The notes: generated from the letters alone by a model not told the origin. A stretch of DNA of 29,441 nt from DAOUAE01 sp034433795 (GCA_034433795.1 DAOUAE010000022.1:1-29441), one strand, 5' to 3'. Shown: positions 14,195 through 25,082, counted from the stretch's first letter. Numbers and translations are program-made.

Positions 14195-15289
14195 ATGCGG
14201 GCCGCCGTGCTCTACGCGGCCCAACAGCCGCTGGTGATCGAGGACCTCACGCTGGAGCCACCCCGGGCCGGCGAGGTGCGGGTCCGGATCGCCGCCACCG
14301 GGGTCTGCCACAGCGACTACCACGTGGTCGATGGCTCGTGGACCCACGTGCCGCTCCCGGTCGTGCTGGGCCACGAGGCGGCCGGGATCGTCGAAGAGGT
14401 TGGACCGGGGGTGACACGAGTCCGCCCGGGAGACCACGTGATCCTCTCGTTCGTCGCCACCTGCGGACGCTGTCGCTACTGCCTCAGCGGACGACCGCAT
14501 CTCTGTAACGGCTTCCCCGGGGGATCACATGTGCTGACCGACGGAACCTCCCGCCTGCGGAAAGGCGACCAGTCGATCAACCATTTCGGGCGGGTCTCTT
14601 CGTTCGCCGAGTACGCCGTCGTCCACGAATCGCAGGCCATTCCGATTCCCCGGGAGATGCCGCTCGACCGGGCGGCCCTCATCGGCTGCGCGGTCATGAC
14701 CGGGGTGGGAGCGGTCCTCAACACCGCGCAGATGCCGCCGGGGGCGAGCATGGCCGTCTTCGGCGTGGGCGGCGTCGGGCTCAACGTCATTCTGGGCGGT
14801 CGCCTGGTCGGCGCCGACCCGATCATCGCCGTGGACGTGCGGGACAACAAGCTGGAGTTCGCCCGGGCGGCCGGGGCCACCCACCTGATCAACGCCACCC
14901 GTGAGGACCCGGTTCAGGCGATCCGCGATCTGACCGGTGGACAGGGGGTGGACTACGCCTTCGAGGCGATCGGTCTCCCCCAGGTGAGCCGGCAGGCCTA
15001 TGAGGCGACCAGCCGGGGCGGGACGACCGTCATTGTCGGCATGGCGGCCACCGGAGCCGAGATCCCGATTCCGGCCACGATCCCCGGCGACGAGAAGACG
15101 GTGAAGGGATCGTTTTACGGCTCGACCCGCCCGGCCCTCGATTTCCCCCGGCTGGTGACCTGGTACCTCAAGGGACGACTGCCGCTCGATCTGCTGATCA
15201 CGCGTCGCTACCGGCTGGAGGAGATCAACGAGGCCTTCGCCGCCCTGGCCCGGGGCGAGAACGCCCGGGGGATCATCGTCTTCGACTGA
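14195..15289 (+). CDS. Zinc-dependent medium-chain alcohol dehydrogenase (class III-like)
   Basis: This 364-aa MDR enzyme has catalytic-zinc residues Cys38 (GVCHSD), His60-Glu61 (GHEAAG) and a later Cys in LIGCAVMTG. Structural-zinc cysteines are at 90, 93, 96 and 104. The NAD-binding loop reads FGVGGVGLN, and VDVRDNK marks the cofactor-selecting region with an acidic residue typical for NAD. The layout resembles class III/S-(hydroxymethyl)-type and aryl-alcohol dehydrogenases. It lies 31 nt after the Gfo/Idh/MocA gene with AAGGGGG before the ATG, in the same operon, which ends at the hairpin at 15380. Its physiological alcohol or aldehyde is unknown. Confidence 0.92.
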   Translation: MRAAVLYAAQQPLVIEDLTLEPPRAGEVRVRIAATGVCHSDYHVVDGSWTHVPLPVVLGHEAAGIVEEVGPGVTRVRPGDHVILSFVATCGRCRYCLSGRPHLCNGFPGGSHVLTDGTSRLRKGDQSINHFGRVSSFAEYAVVHESQAIPIPREMPLDRAALIGCAVMTGVGAVLNTAQMPPGASMAVFGVGGVGLNVILGGRLVGADPIIAVDVRDNKLEFARAAGATHLINATREDPVQAIRDLTGGQGVDYAFEAIGLPQVSRQAYEATSRGGTTVIVGMAATGAEIPIPATIPGDEKTVKGSFYGSTRPALDFPRLVTWYLKGRLPLDLLITRRYRLEEINEAFAALARGENARGIIVFD

Positions 15290-15351
15290 AAGGCCGCAAG
15301 CGAGCTGGGTGGCAGCGGCTGGTACCGATCTTGCCATCGATCCCGAGACGG

Positions 15352-15369
15352 ACACGCGATGGCGCGTGT
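15352..15369 (+). other. Hairpin 1 of a three-hairpin run
   Basis: ACACGCG, loop ATGG, CGCGTGT: a perfect 7-bp stem, about 60 nt after the dehydrogenase stop and 10 nt before the terminator hairpin. Confidence 0.5.
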
Positions 15370-15379
15370 TCTCCTCCCG

Positions 15380-15407
15380 CTGGCGTGCAGCGCTGCACGC
15401 CAGTTTT
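15380..15407 (+). terminator. Rho-independent terminator after the dehydrogenase gene
   Basis: A perfect 24-bp palindrome (arm CTGGCGTGCAGC) is followed at once by TTTT. It closes the Gfo/Idh/MocA-dehydrogenase operon ahead of the tRNA promoter. Confidence 0.75.
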
Positions 15408-15410
15408 CCT

Positions 15411-15431
15411 GCCCCGACCCGCGGTCGGGGC
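15411..15431 (+). other. Hairpin 3 of a three-hairpin run
   Basis: GCCCCGAC, loop CCGCG, GTCGGGGC: a perfect 8-bp stem right after the terminator. It has no T-run. The rest of 15290-15512 holds no convincing gene. Confidence 0.5.
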
Positions 15432-15512
15432 CTGTCTTAGGGACGCGCCGGTGCAGGCCGGGCGAGGACCCGCCAGCATGACGGGAGCGAGGACCACGGC
15501 CGGGATGAGACC

Positions 15513-15542
15513 TTGACGCGACGCCCCGGTCTGGCGTATAAT
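15513..15542 (+). promoter_or_regulatory. Strong sigma-70 promoter for tRNA-fMet
   Basis: TTGACG (15513-15518), 18 bp, then the consensus TATAAT (15537-15542). The predicted start falls only a few nt before the mature tRNA 5' end at 15553. Confidence 0.8.
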
Positions 15543-15552
15543 ACAAATGCGA

Positions 15553-15627
15553 CGCGGGGTGGAGCAGCGGCAGCTCGGCGGGCTCATAACCCGCAGGTCG
15601 TGGGTTCGAATCCCACCCCCGCAACCA
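15553..15627 (+). tRNA. Initiator tRNA-fMet (anticodon CAT)
   Basis: The 75-nt cloverleaf includes an encoded 3' CCA. The anticodon CAT is at 15585-15587. It is an initiator because the first base C cannot pair with A72 (acceptor stem CGCGGGG against CCCCGCA) and the anticodon stem has the three consecutive G:C pairs (CGGG...CCCG). The D-loop is short (AGCGGCA). The TTCGAAT T-loop is canonical. The tRNA is framed by its own promoter and terminator. Confidence 0.97.
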
Positions 15628-15628
15628 G

Positions 15629-15659
15629 TGGCGACCGTTCCGGGTCGCCATTCTTTTTT
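15629..15659 (+). terminator. Rho-independent terminator of the tRNA-fMet transcript
   Basis: TGGCGACC, loop GTTCCG, GGTCGCCA: a perfect 8-bp stem beginning 2 nt after the CCA, followed by TTCTTTTTT. Confidence 0.9.
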
Positions 15660-15665
15660 CCGGCG

Positions 15666-17189
15666 GTGCCGGTGGACCCGCAGACGTTCCGCGATCAGGT
15701 CCGGCAGATGATTCGGCAGGAGAGGCTCATCGCCCCCGGCGAGCGGCTCCTGGTCGGTGTCTCCGGGGGAGCCGACTCGCTGGCCCTGCTCTGGGCGCTC
15801 CAGGCGCTCCGAGCCGATCTCGGCTGCGCGCTGCACGTGGTCTACGTCGACCACGGCCTGCGCCCCGAGGCCCCGGCCGAGGCCGCCTTCGTCGCCGACC
15901 TGGCCCAGCAGTGGGGCCTGCCCTGCACGAGCGTGCGGGTGGACGTGCCGGCCCTACAGCGTCAGCGCCACCTGAGCCTGGAAGAGGCGGCCCGCCTGGC
16001 CCGCTACGGCGCTTTCGCTCGCCTGGCCCAGTCTCTCGACGCCCAGGCGGTGGCCGTCGGCCACACCCGCGATGACCAGGTCGAGACCGTCCTGCTGCAC
16101 TGGCTGCGCGGGACCGGCCTCCACGGCCTGCAGGGCATGGCGCCGGCCACCGATCTCACCCTCTCCCTCGACGGCCAGCGCTGGACGCTCCGCGTGATCC
16201 GGCCGCTTCTGTCCCTGGGCCGCGCCGACACCCAGGCTCTCTGCCAGACCATCGGCCTGACCCCCCGCGAGGATCCCACCAACCAGGAGCGCCGCTACCT
16301 GCGCAACCGCGTCCGCCACGAACTCCTCCCGCTCCTCGAGCAGTACAATCCCGGCATCCGGGCCAGCCTGCTCCGGCTGGCCGCACTGGCCCGCGACGAC
16401 CTGGCCGTCATCACCGCCACGATGAGCCGCTGGTGGGCCGATCACGTCCAGGTGCAGGACCGGATCGCCCGCTGGGAACGGGCGCCCTGGCTGGCGCTCT
16501 CCCCCGCTCTGCAGCGAGCGGTTCTCCGCCAGGCCGCCCGGACCGTCGGTGGCGATCTTCTCGATCTGACGATGGTCCATATCGAGGCTGCCCGACGACT
16601 CATCGTCACCGGCCGCACCGGCGCGACAGTCCACTGGCCGGGGGGACTGCAGGTCCGCATTCGCTACAACCGGGTCGAGATCGCGCCGGCCCGGCCGGAG
16701 ATCGAACGGCTGCCGCTGGCCGGGGTTCGGCTCGCGGTGCCAGGGGCGACGGCGGTGCCGGGGACCGACTGGTGGGTGGTGGCCCGGGTTCAGGATCGGC
16801 CCTGCCCGGACTGGACCGACCCCTGGCACGCCGACCTGGACGGAGAGCGCGCGGGGGAGACCCTGATCGTGCGCCGGCGCCGACCGGGCGACCGGTTCAT
16901 CCCGCTGGGGATGACCGGGCTGAAGAAACTCCAGGACTTCCTGGTGGACGCCAAGGTGCCGCGCGACCTGCGCGACCTCGTCCCGGTGGTCGACAACGGC
17001 CAGCAGATCGTCTGGGTCGCCGGCCAGCGGCTCGACGAGCGGGTGAAGATCACCCCGACGACGCGCCGGGTTCTCTGCCTGCGTTTCGTCGAACTGCCCC
17101 TCCCTGAGAGGTCGGATGAGTCGATCGGCCAGAACTGGGAAGGCGACAATGGGAGAAACGATGGATCTGAAGGTCACGAATCTCGCTGA
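15666..17189 (+). CDS. tilS: tRNA(Ile)-lysidine synthase TilS
   Basis: This 507-aa N-type ATP pyrophosphatase converts C34 of the CAU-anticodon tRNA-Ile to lysidine so that it reads AUA. The PP-loop is SGGADS (33-38). HTRDDQVETVLL and the GLQGM region follow, and then the RRYLRNRVRHELLPLL motif of TilS. C-terminal TilS domains include RRRRPGDRFIPLG and KKLQDFLVDAKVPR. The frame is open upstream through the tRNA, which cannot be coding; the plausible starts are GTG at 15666 or 15672, just after the tRNA terminator, with no obvious ribosome-binding site. An ATG at 15708 would cut the usual N-terminal helix. The 3' end overlaps hpt by 41 nt. The order tilS-hpt-ftsH is widespread in bacteria. Confidence 0.92.
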   Translation: MPVDPQTFRDQVRQMIRQERLIAPGERLLVGVSGGADSLALLWALQALRADLGCALHVVYVDHGLRPEAPAEAAFVADLAQQWGLPCTSVRVDVPALQRQRHLSLEEAARLARYGAFARLAQSLDAQAVAVGHTRDDQVETVLLHWLRGTGLHGLQGMAPATDLTLSLDGQRWTLRVIRPLLSLGRADTQALCQTIGLTPREDPTNQERRYLRNRVRHELLPLLEQYNPGIRASLLRLAALARDDLAVITATMSRWWADHVQVQDRIARWERAPWLALSPALQRAVLRQAARTVGGDLLDLTMVHIEAARRLIVTGRTGATVHWPGGLQVRIRYNRVEIAPARPEIERLPLAGVRLAVPGATAVPGTDWWVVARVQDRPCPDWTDPWHADLDGERAGETLIVRRRRPGDRFIPLGMTGLKKLQDFLVDAKVPRDLRDLVPVVDNGQQIVWVAGQRLDERVKITPTTRRVLCLRFVELPLPERSDESIGQNWEGDNGRNDGSEGHESR

Positions 17190-17727
17190 CGCTATCGAGT
17201 CCGTCCTGATCGACGAGCAGCGCCTGCAGGCGCGGGTGCGCGAACTGGGTGCCCAGATCACTCGCGACTACCAGGGGCAGGACCTGATCCTGGTGGGGGT
17301 TCTCAAGGGCGCGATCATGTTTATGGTCGACCTGGCCCGCCACATCGACGCGCCGGTCGAACTCGATTTTATGGCCGTCTCCAGTTACGGGGCCAGCACG
17401 ACCACCAGCGGCATTGTGCGCATTCTCAAAGACCTCGACACCAACATCGAGGGCCGTCACGTTCTCATTGTCGAGGACATCGTCGACACCGGGCTCACGC
17501 TACGGTACATCTACGAGAACCTGCAGACGCGGGAGCCGGCCAGTCTGCGGATCTGCGCCCTGCTCAACAAGCAGAAGGCCCGCAAGGCCGACGTGCGGCT
17601 CGACTACGTCGGCTTCGAGATCCCCGACCGGTTCGTTGTGGGCTACGGTCTGGACTACGCCGAGCTCTACCGCAACCTGCCGTTCATCGGGGTTCTGCGG
17701 CCAGACTATTACCGGCCGTCGGCTTGA
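17149..17727 (+). CDS. hpt: Hypoxanthine phosphoribosyltransferase
   Basis: This 192-aa type I phosphoribosyltransferase salvages hypoxanthine (and usually guanine) with PRPP to IMP or GMP. The PRPP-binding loop is VLIVEDIVDTG (105-115). VGVLKGAIMFMVDL (49-62) and the flexible-loop SSYG (78-81) are diagnostic, and the C-terminal DYAELYRNLPFIGVL matches the family. The ATG at 17149 lies inside the end of tilS and follows GGAAGG with 5-nt spacing; the ATG at 17161 after GGGAGA is an alternative. Overlap with tilS implies translational coupling. It is followed by the ftsH promoter. Confidence 0.95.
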   Translation: MGETMDLKVTNLADAIESVLIDEQRLQARVRELGAQITRDYQGQDLILVGVLKGAIMFMVDLARHIDAPVELDFMAVSSYGASTTTSGIVRILKDLDTNIEGRHVLIVEDIVDTGLTLRYIYENLQTREPASLRICALLNKQKARKADVRLDYVGFEIPDRFVVGYGLDYAELYRNLPFIGVLRPDYYRPSA

Positions 17728-17757
17728 TTGAACAGGCCGGCGCGACTTTGTTATAAT
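17728..17757 (+). promoter_or_regulatory. Extended -10 promoter for ftsH
   Basis: TTGAAC (17728-17733; TTGATT at 17724 is an alternative), 18 bp ending TGT, then the consensus TATAAT (17752-17757). This predicts a leader of about 130 nt before ftsH, in which I see no recognisable element. Confidence 0.75.
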
Positions 17758-17893
17758 GGCCATCGGAGACCGGGGCCCCCGACCATCCACCACCCCAGCC
17801 TCGCCTCGTCCCAACGGCTGCGGGCTCCCGGGCTGATCGGACGCCGCGCCAGGCCGCCGGCATCCGATGGCGTGGGTAGGCGGAGGACGCCGC

Positions 17894-19753
<1,860 letters not shown>

Positions 19754-19773
19754 GCCCGCACGCCGCGCCCACC

Positions 19774-19799
19774 GCCCGGCCCCTGTCGGCCGGGCTTTT
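19774..19799 (+). terminator. Rho-independent terminator of ftsH
   Basis: GCCCGGCC, loop CCTGTC, GGCCGGGC followed by TTTT, 20 nt after the stop codon. Confidence 0.85.
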
Positions 19800-19918
19800 G
19801 TCTTTGACCGGCCCCGGAAAACCTCTGCCGCCCCGACACCGCCGGTTGCGGCGACACGCTCCACCCGGCCCCGGGGGCGAGGGGGACCAGCGCGACCAGG
19901 ATGGCTGGCCACAGCCGC

Positions 19919-19942
19919 GCAGCCGGTCATCTCACCGGCTGC
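19919..19942. other. Hairpin between the convergent ftsH and flavin-reductase genes
   Basis: GCAGCCGGT, loop CATCTC, ACCGGCTGC: a perfect 9-bp stem, 63 bp beyond the flavin-reductase stop on the minus strand. No T-run, so it may be a 3'-end structure of that transcript. The rest of 19800-20005 shows nothing clear. Confidence 0.4.
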
Positions 19943-20005
19943 CAGACCGCGCGAACAGCCGGTCACGTCTCCGCGAGAAACCGGCGCGGATGGGCCGCGC
20001 GCGAC

Positions 20006-20584
20006 TCAGCCCTGCGCGCTCTCCTCACCCTCACGAATGGCGGTCCGCTCGGCCAGCACGCCGTAGAAGTCACCCCCCAGATGGTGCAGCGGCCGCAGGT
20101 CTCTCTCCTCTCGGATCAGCCAGTACCCGTCGAAGAGGTCCTCCTCAACCCGGGCGGCCACCACCTCGCCGATAAAGAGCGTGTGGTCGCCCGGCGTCAC
20201 CGCCTCGACCACCGCGCACTCCAGATGGCCAATGCACTGCTCGATATGCGGCGCCCGGACGTAGCGCGGCTCCTCGGGACGCAGGCCGCTCACTGCGAAC
20301 TTGTCCACATCGCGCCCGGAGACTCGCCCGCAGTAACGCACCTGGCGCACAATATCCCAGGGCGGAATGTTGATGACAAATTCCCCGCTGGAGCGGATGA
20401 GGTCGTGCGAGAACGTCCCCGGAAAGATGGCGATGGAGACCAGCACCGGCCGGAAACTGGCCACACTCACCCAGCCGACGGTCAGCACGTTGACCCGGTC
20501 ACGGTAGGCGCTGGTCACCAGCGTCACCGGACCGGGAGCGAGCAACCGGGCAGCCTGTTCGATAGGCAGGTCGATCTTGGCCAT
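20006..20584 (-). CDS. Flavin reductase-like (FMN-binding split-barrel) protein
   Basis: This 192-aa soluble protein matches the flavin reductase-like split barrel. The segments LAPGPVTLVTS, NVLTVGWVSVASFRPVLVSIAI and TFSHDLIRSSGEFVINIP form the FMN-binding pattern, followed by CIGHLECAVVEAVTPGDHTLFIGEV. Such proteins bind FMN and either reduce free flavin with NAD(P)H or act as flavoprotein oxidoreductases of unknown partner. A GTG at 20593 overlaps the ligase stop (GTGA) in frame, and the ATG at 20584 lies 5 nt after that stop. Either way translation is coupled to the ligase. A functional link to DNA ligation is not evident. Confidence 0.85.
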   Translation of the reverse strand: MAKIDLPIEQAARLLAPGPVTLVTSAYRDRVNVLTVGWVSVASFRPVLVSIAIFPGTFSHDLIRSSGEFVINIPPWDIVRQVRYCGRVSGRDVDKFAVSGLRPEEPRYVRAPHIEQCIGHLECAVVEAVTPGDHTLFIGEVVAARVEEDLFDGYWLIREERDLRPLHHLGGDFYGVLAERTAIREGEESAQG

Positions 20585-20589
20585 GGACT

Positions 20590-22350
20590 TCACTCGGCGG
20601 CGGTCTCGACGGCCCGTGACCGGGTCTGGACCTGCTGCTGGTAGAGGGCGATGATCTCGCGGACCGTCGTGGCGTCTTCGGGGCGCTTTTCGCTGCCCCG
20701 GAAGCGCACCAGGCGGGGGAAGCGCAGGGCGTAGCCGGGCTCGGTCTCGGTCCGGCCAGCGGTGTGAATCGGTGAGCGGGTGATCTCGTCGGCCAGCACC
20801 TCAATGACCACCGCCGGCTCGACCCAGACGCTCGGCTCGATCAGCGAGCGCACCCGCGCCGGCCGCTCCGGCACCATGATCTGGTCGCAGCGGGCCCGGA
20901 TCTCGCGCCACTCGGCGTCGGTCAGGCCGGTGCCGATCTTGCAGATGGTGACAAACTCGTCGCGCTCGTCGTCGTAGACCCCGGCCAGAAGCGCCCCCGC
21001 TCCCAGGGCGCTCCGCTTGCCCCGGCCGTAGAGATAGCCGAGGATCACGCAGTCGACCGTGTCCTGGAGGTGGCCCTGGCTGGTCCGCTTGAGTTTGACC
21101 CAGTTGAAATTGCGGGCCCCAGCCTGGTAGGGAGCGTCGAGCCGCTTGACCACCACGCCCTCCAGGCCGTTCGCCACCTGTTCCAGGAGAAAGGCCGTCA
21201 GTTCGTCGGCCCGGTTCGTGATCCGCTGGGGGGCGACGTGCAGCACCTCGCCCGGCGCCACCAGCCGCTCGAGCGCCGCCCGCCGCTCGCTGTACGGGCG
21301 GGTGGTGTAGTCCACGCCGTCGGCGTAGAGCAGGTCGAACAGAAAGAGGCGGAGCGGCAGTTCCTGGGCCATCTCGGCCACCTGGTGCTTGCGCCGGCGT
21401 TTGGTCGTCTCCTGGAACGGGTAGAACTCCTCCGACTCCGGGTTGAAGGCGATGGCCTCGCCTTCAACGATCGCCTCGGCCGCCATGATCTGCTGGCGGG
21501 CCCCCTCCTCGATCTCCGGGAACATGGTGGTCATGTTCTCCAGGTTGCGCGAAAAGATGGCGATCTGGGACCCGCGTTTGTGGACCTGTGTTCGGAAGCC
21601 GTCGAACTTGGGCTCGACCGCCACCAGGCCCAGTTTGGCGATGACCGCCTCGGCCGAGGGCAGCCGCTCGGCCAGCGCTGGCCGGATCGGTTTGCCAACC
21701 TGGACTCCCAGCCGCTCGACGGCCTCCAGCCCACCCGTCCAGAGCGTCCGGGCGATCAGCCCCAGGTCTGAGGTGAGATTGTAGGCCCGCTCCAGGCTCT
21801 TGCGGGCAGCCACGCTGCCGGTCCGGGCCAGCGCCAGTCCATCCAGAATCGTCGGATCACCGATGCCGAGGCGGAGCGTGCCGAGCGGCAGTCGGGTGAG
21901 GTGCTTGGCGGCCACCGGGTCGCAGCGCCGGAGGAGGTCGGCCAGGAGCATCACCTTTCGCTCGACGCTGCCCTCACCGGCGGTCTGGGCGATCTGGCGC
22001 AGTGTGGCGAAGACCTCGGCCACCGTCAGGTCGGCGGTCACAGCGCCCGACCGTTCGGCCGCCAGCGCCTGGGCCACCAGTCCCAGGTCGCCGACCTGCC
22101 CGTAGCGGCGGAGCACCTCGTCGCGGGTGGTCTCGAAGGCGGCGGCGATGGCCTCGGCCACCAGCTTCTCGCCCATGCCGATCTCGACCGGCTCAAAAAA
22201 GGGAGCGACCCGGCCCTGACAGAGCAGCACCACCTGCTCGATATCGTCGCCGCTCGCCTGGAAGAGCCGGGCCAGGATCTCGATGAGGGCTCTGCGGGCG
22301 GTGGTCGCCTCTAACTCCTCGAAATGGCGGGTGAGCGTCGCGAAGCGCAT
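20590..22350 (-). CDS. lig: ATP-dependent DNA ligase, archaeal/LigB type
   Basis: This 586-aa protein has an N-terminal DNA-binding domain, then the nucleotidyltransferase core: motif I EPKFDGFR with the AMP-accepting Lys248, motif III FSRNLENMT, motif IIIa LFLFDLLY, motif IV LEGVVVKRL and motif V WVKLKR, followed by an OB fold. Size and order match archaeal/eukaryotic ligase I-like enzymes rather than short bacterial LigC/LigD ligases. It seals nicks using ATP; bacteria normally rely on NAD-dependent LigA, so this is likely a repair or accessory ligase. A GGGGGGAGA ribosome-binding site precedes the ATG, and an extended -10 box lies at 22385-22390. It is coupled to the flavin-reductase-like gene. 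Confidence 0.95.
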   Translation of the reverse strand: MRFATLTRHFEELEATTARRALIEILARLFQASGDDIEQVVLLCQGRVAPFFEPVEIGMGEKLVAEAIAAAFETTRDEVLRRYGQVGDLGLVAQALAAERSGAVTADLTVAEVFATLRQIAQTAGEGSVERKVMLLADLLRRCDPVAAKHLTRLPLGTLRLGIGDPTILDGLALARTGSVAARKSLERAYNLTSDLGLIARTLWTGGLEAVERLGVQVGKPIRPALAERLPSAEAVIAKLGLVAVEPKFDGFRTQVHKRGSQIAIFSRNLENMTTMFPEIEEGARQQIMAAEAIVEGEAIAFNPESEEFYPFQETTKRRRKHQVAEMAQELPLRLFLFDLLYADGVDYTTRPYSERRAALERLVAPGEVLHVAPQRITNRADELTAFLLEQVANGLEGVVVKRLDAPYQAGARNFNWVKLKRTSQGHLQDTVDCVILGYLYGRGKRSALGAGALLAGVYDDERDEFVTICKIGTGLTDAEWREIRARCDQIMVPERPARVRSLIEPSVWVEPAVVIEVLADEITRSPIHTAGRTETEPGYALRFPRLVRFRGSEKRPEDATTVREIIALYQQQVQTRSRAVETAAE

Positions 22351-22384
22351 TCTCCCCCCACGGGCACAACCGGACCTCGCTTAG

Positions 22385-22393
22385 AGTATAGCA
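22385..22393 (-). promoter_or_regulatory. Extended -10 element for the DNA ligase gene
   Basis: On the minus strand TGC-TATACT (-10 at 22385-22390), about 30 nt upstream of the ligase ATG; no good -35 at 16-18 bp. Confidence 0.5.
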
Positions 22394-22462
22394 CCCGGCG
22401 GGGAGAGCCTGACGTTGAAAAGCCGTAAAAGGCGCGACCGAACGGTCGGGGAACAGAAGGCT

Positions 22463-22723
22463 CTATGGACGCGGCCCCTCGGGCTCGGTGGTGGAGATCG
22501 ACGGCCGGCGAGGCCGGATGACCTCGATCTCGTCGAGGTAAACTGGGCCGCCACAGCGCTGGCACCGCAACCGCAGCGGCCGGCCGGGTCGCCCGGCGGG
22601 ACCACGCCCTGGCGCGGCGGACGGTGAGAAGACGGCGTACCGAATGGGCTGCGTCGTCTCGCCCTCGATCTGACCGGAGACATGCCCACAGTAGTAGCAC
22701 TTGAGATCGGCGCGGATGCGCAT
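22463..22723 (-). CDS. Small zinc-ribbon protein, 86 aa
   Basis: Two CxxC knuckles, CYYC (9-12) and CQRC (54-57), are separated by a basic Gly/Pro/Arg-rich loop. This is a zinc-ribbon layout, with a Pro-rich acidic tail after residue 70. I do not recognise a named family; zinc ribbons of this size bind nucleic acid or partner proteins. The ATG at 22723 follows GGGAGG at 7 nt, preferred over the in-frame 22738. It lies 112 bp upstream of the ligase on the same strand and divergent from the sigma factor. A role with either is unproven. Confidence 0.65.
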   Translation of the reverse strand: MRIRADLKCYYCGHVSGQIEGETTQPIRYAVFSPSAAPGRGPAGRPGRPLRLRCQRCGGPVYLDEIEVIRPRRPSISTTEPEGPRP

Positions 22724-22884
22724 GCCTCTGCCTCCCACTGGACCCGTCCGGAGCGGCTCCCGGCTGGGTCACGGGTTGGTACCCTCATCTCTCGCAAGAT
22801 TCATACCGGGCAGGCCGACCGGGGCCACGAACGTCCGACCGTGGCATACTTGTTGCGGTCCCCTTGAGGGGAGGGAACCACAGG

Positions 22885-23934
<1,050 letters not shown>

Positions 23935-23961
23935 CCCCGGGGAAGCCCGCCTCCCCACCGC

Positions 23962-23990
23962 TTGACGGCCTTGACCGACGGCCGTAAGAT
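23962..23990 (+). promoter_or_regulatory. Sigma-70 promoter for the E1 alpha/beta operon
   Basis: TTGACG (23962-23967), 17 bp, then TAAGAT (23985-23990) predict a start near 23997, about 48 nt before the ATG at 24045. Confidence 0.7.
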
Positions 23991-24044
23991 CGGCCCGTGA
24001 GCGACAAGCGACCGACAGAGGCGTTTACCGGAGGAGAGTGGCGC

Positions 24045-25082
24045 ATGTCCGCGCCGCAGCCGTCCACCGCTGCGCTGGCGACCCCGGACCTTATCGGGAT
24101 GTACCGGGCCATGCTCCTGACGCGGGCCCTGGACCTCAAGGCCTGGACCCTCAGCCTGCAGGGGAAAGCGCATTTTGTCATCACCGGACGCGGCCACGAA
24201 GCCGCCCAGGTGGGCAGCGCCTTCGCCCTGCGGCGGGGGCTCGATTTCGTCGTCCCCTACTACCGCAGTCTGGGCGTGGCCGTGGCCCTGGGAATGACGG
24301 CCCGCGAGATTATGCTCAACGTCCTGGCCAGGGACGGCGACCCCAACGGCCGGGGGCGCCAGCTCTGCTGTCACTTCAGCGACCCCCGCAAACGCATCTT
24401 CTCGGGCTCAAGTGTGGTGGCGACGCAGATCCCCCACGCCGTGGGGCTGGCGCTGAGCCTGGCCCTGCGGGGCGACCCCGGTATTGTCATCACCTACTTC
24501 GGTGAAGGCGCCACCAGCAAGGGCGACTTCCACGAGGCGCTGAACTTCGCCGGCGTCTTCCGCCTGCCCGTTATCTTTTTCTGCGAAAATAACGGCTACG
24601 CTATCTCAGTGCCCCAGCACCGCCAGATGGCCATCCAGGACGTGGCCAGCCGGGCCGCCGGCTACGGCTTTCCCGGCGTGGTGGTGGACGGCAACGATAT
24701 TCTGGCCGTCTACCAGGTGACCCGCGAGGCCATCGCCCGGGCTGAGCGCGGCGAGGGGCCGACGCTCATCGAGGCCAAGACCTACCGTCTGACGCCCCAC
24801 TCCAGCGCCGACGACGACCGCACCTACCGGAGCCGGGAAGAGGTGGCCGCCTGGGAGGCCCGCGACCCCATTCGCCGCTTCCGCGAATATCTCCTGAGCG
24901 AGGGCCTGCTGACCGAAGCCGAGGACGCCGCCCTCCAGGCGGCGGTGCGGGAAGAGGTCGAGGAGGCTGCCGCCTTCGCCGAGGCCGCTCCCTATCCGCC
25001 CCCGGAGGACGCCCTGACCCACATCTACGCCGAGACCGAGGCCGCCGTGCCGGGAGAGACTCCATGGCGACCCTCACACTGA
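24045..25082 (+). CDS. Thiamine-diphosphate 2-oxoacid dehydrogenase E1 component, alpha subunit (branched-chain type)
   Basis: This 345-aa subunit has the thiamine diphosphate motif beginning GEG (153-155) and ending ENNG (181-184), and GRGHEAAQVGSAFAL near residues 48-62. The HSSADDDRTYRSREEVAAWE segment resembles the branched-chain 2-oxoacid dehydrogenase E1 alpha loop more than pyruvate dehydrogenase. With E1 beta it decarboxylates a 2-oxoacid and transfers the acyl group to lipoyl-E2. The ATG at 24045 follows GGAGGAGAG; a GTG at 23997 would coincide with the predicted transcript start. It overlaps the beta gene by 19 nt. Pyruvate or acetoin remain possible substrates. Confidence 0.88.
   Translation: MSAPQPSTAALATPDLIGMYRAMLLTRALDLKAWTLSLQGKAHFVITGRGHEAAQVGSAFALRRGLDFVVPYYRSLGVAVALGMTAREIMLNVLARDGDPNGRGRQLCCHFSDPRKRIFSGSSVVATQIPHAVGLALSLALRGDPGIVITYFGEGATSKGDFHEALNFAGVFRLPVIFFCENNGYAISVPQHRQMAIQDVASRAAGYGFPGVVVDGNDILAVYQVTREAIARAERGEGPTLIEAKTYRLTPHSSADDDRTYRSREEVAAWEARDPIRRFREYLLSEGLLTEAEDAALQAAVREEVEEAAAFAEAAPYPPPEDALTHIYAETEAAVPGETPWRPSH

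Noticed and set aside
15513..15665. Upstream extension of tilS through the tRNA
   Set aside because: The segment is the tRNA promoter, tRNA-fMet and its terminator, not protein-coding.
22822..22850. Possible promoter for the sigma factor gene (-10 CATACT)
   Set aside because: The -10 is a weak match and the corresponding -35 (GGGCCA) is unconvincing.
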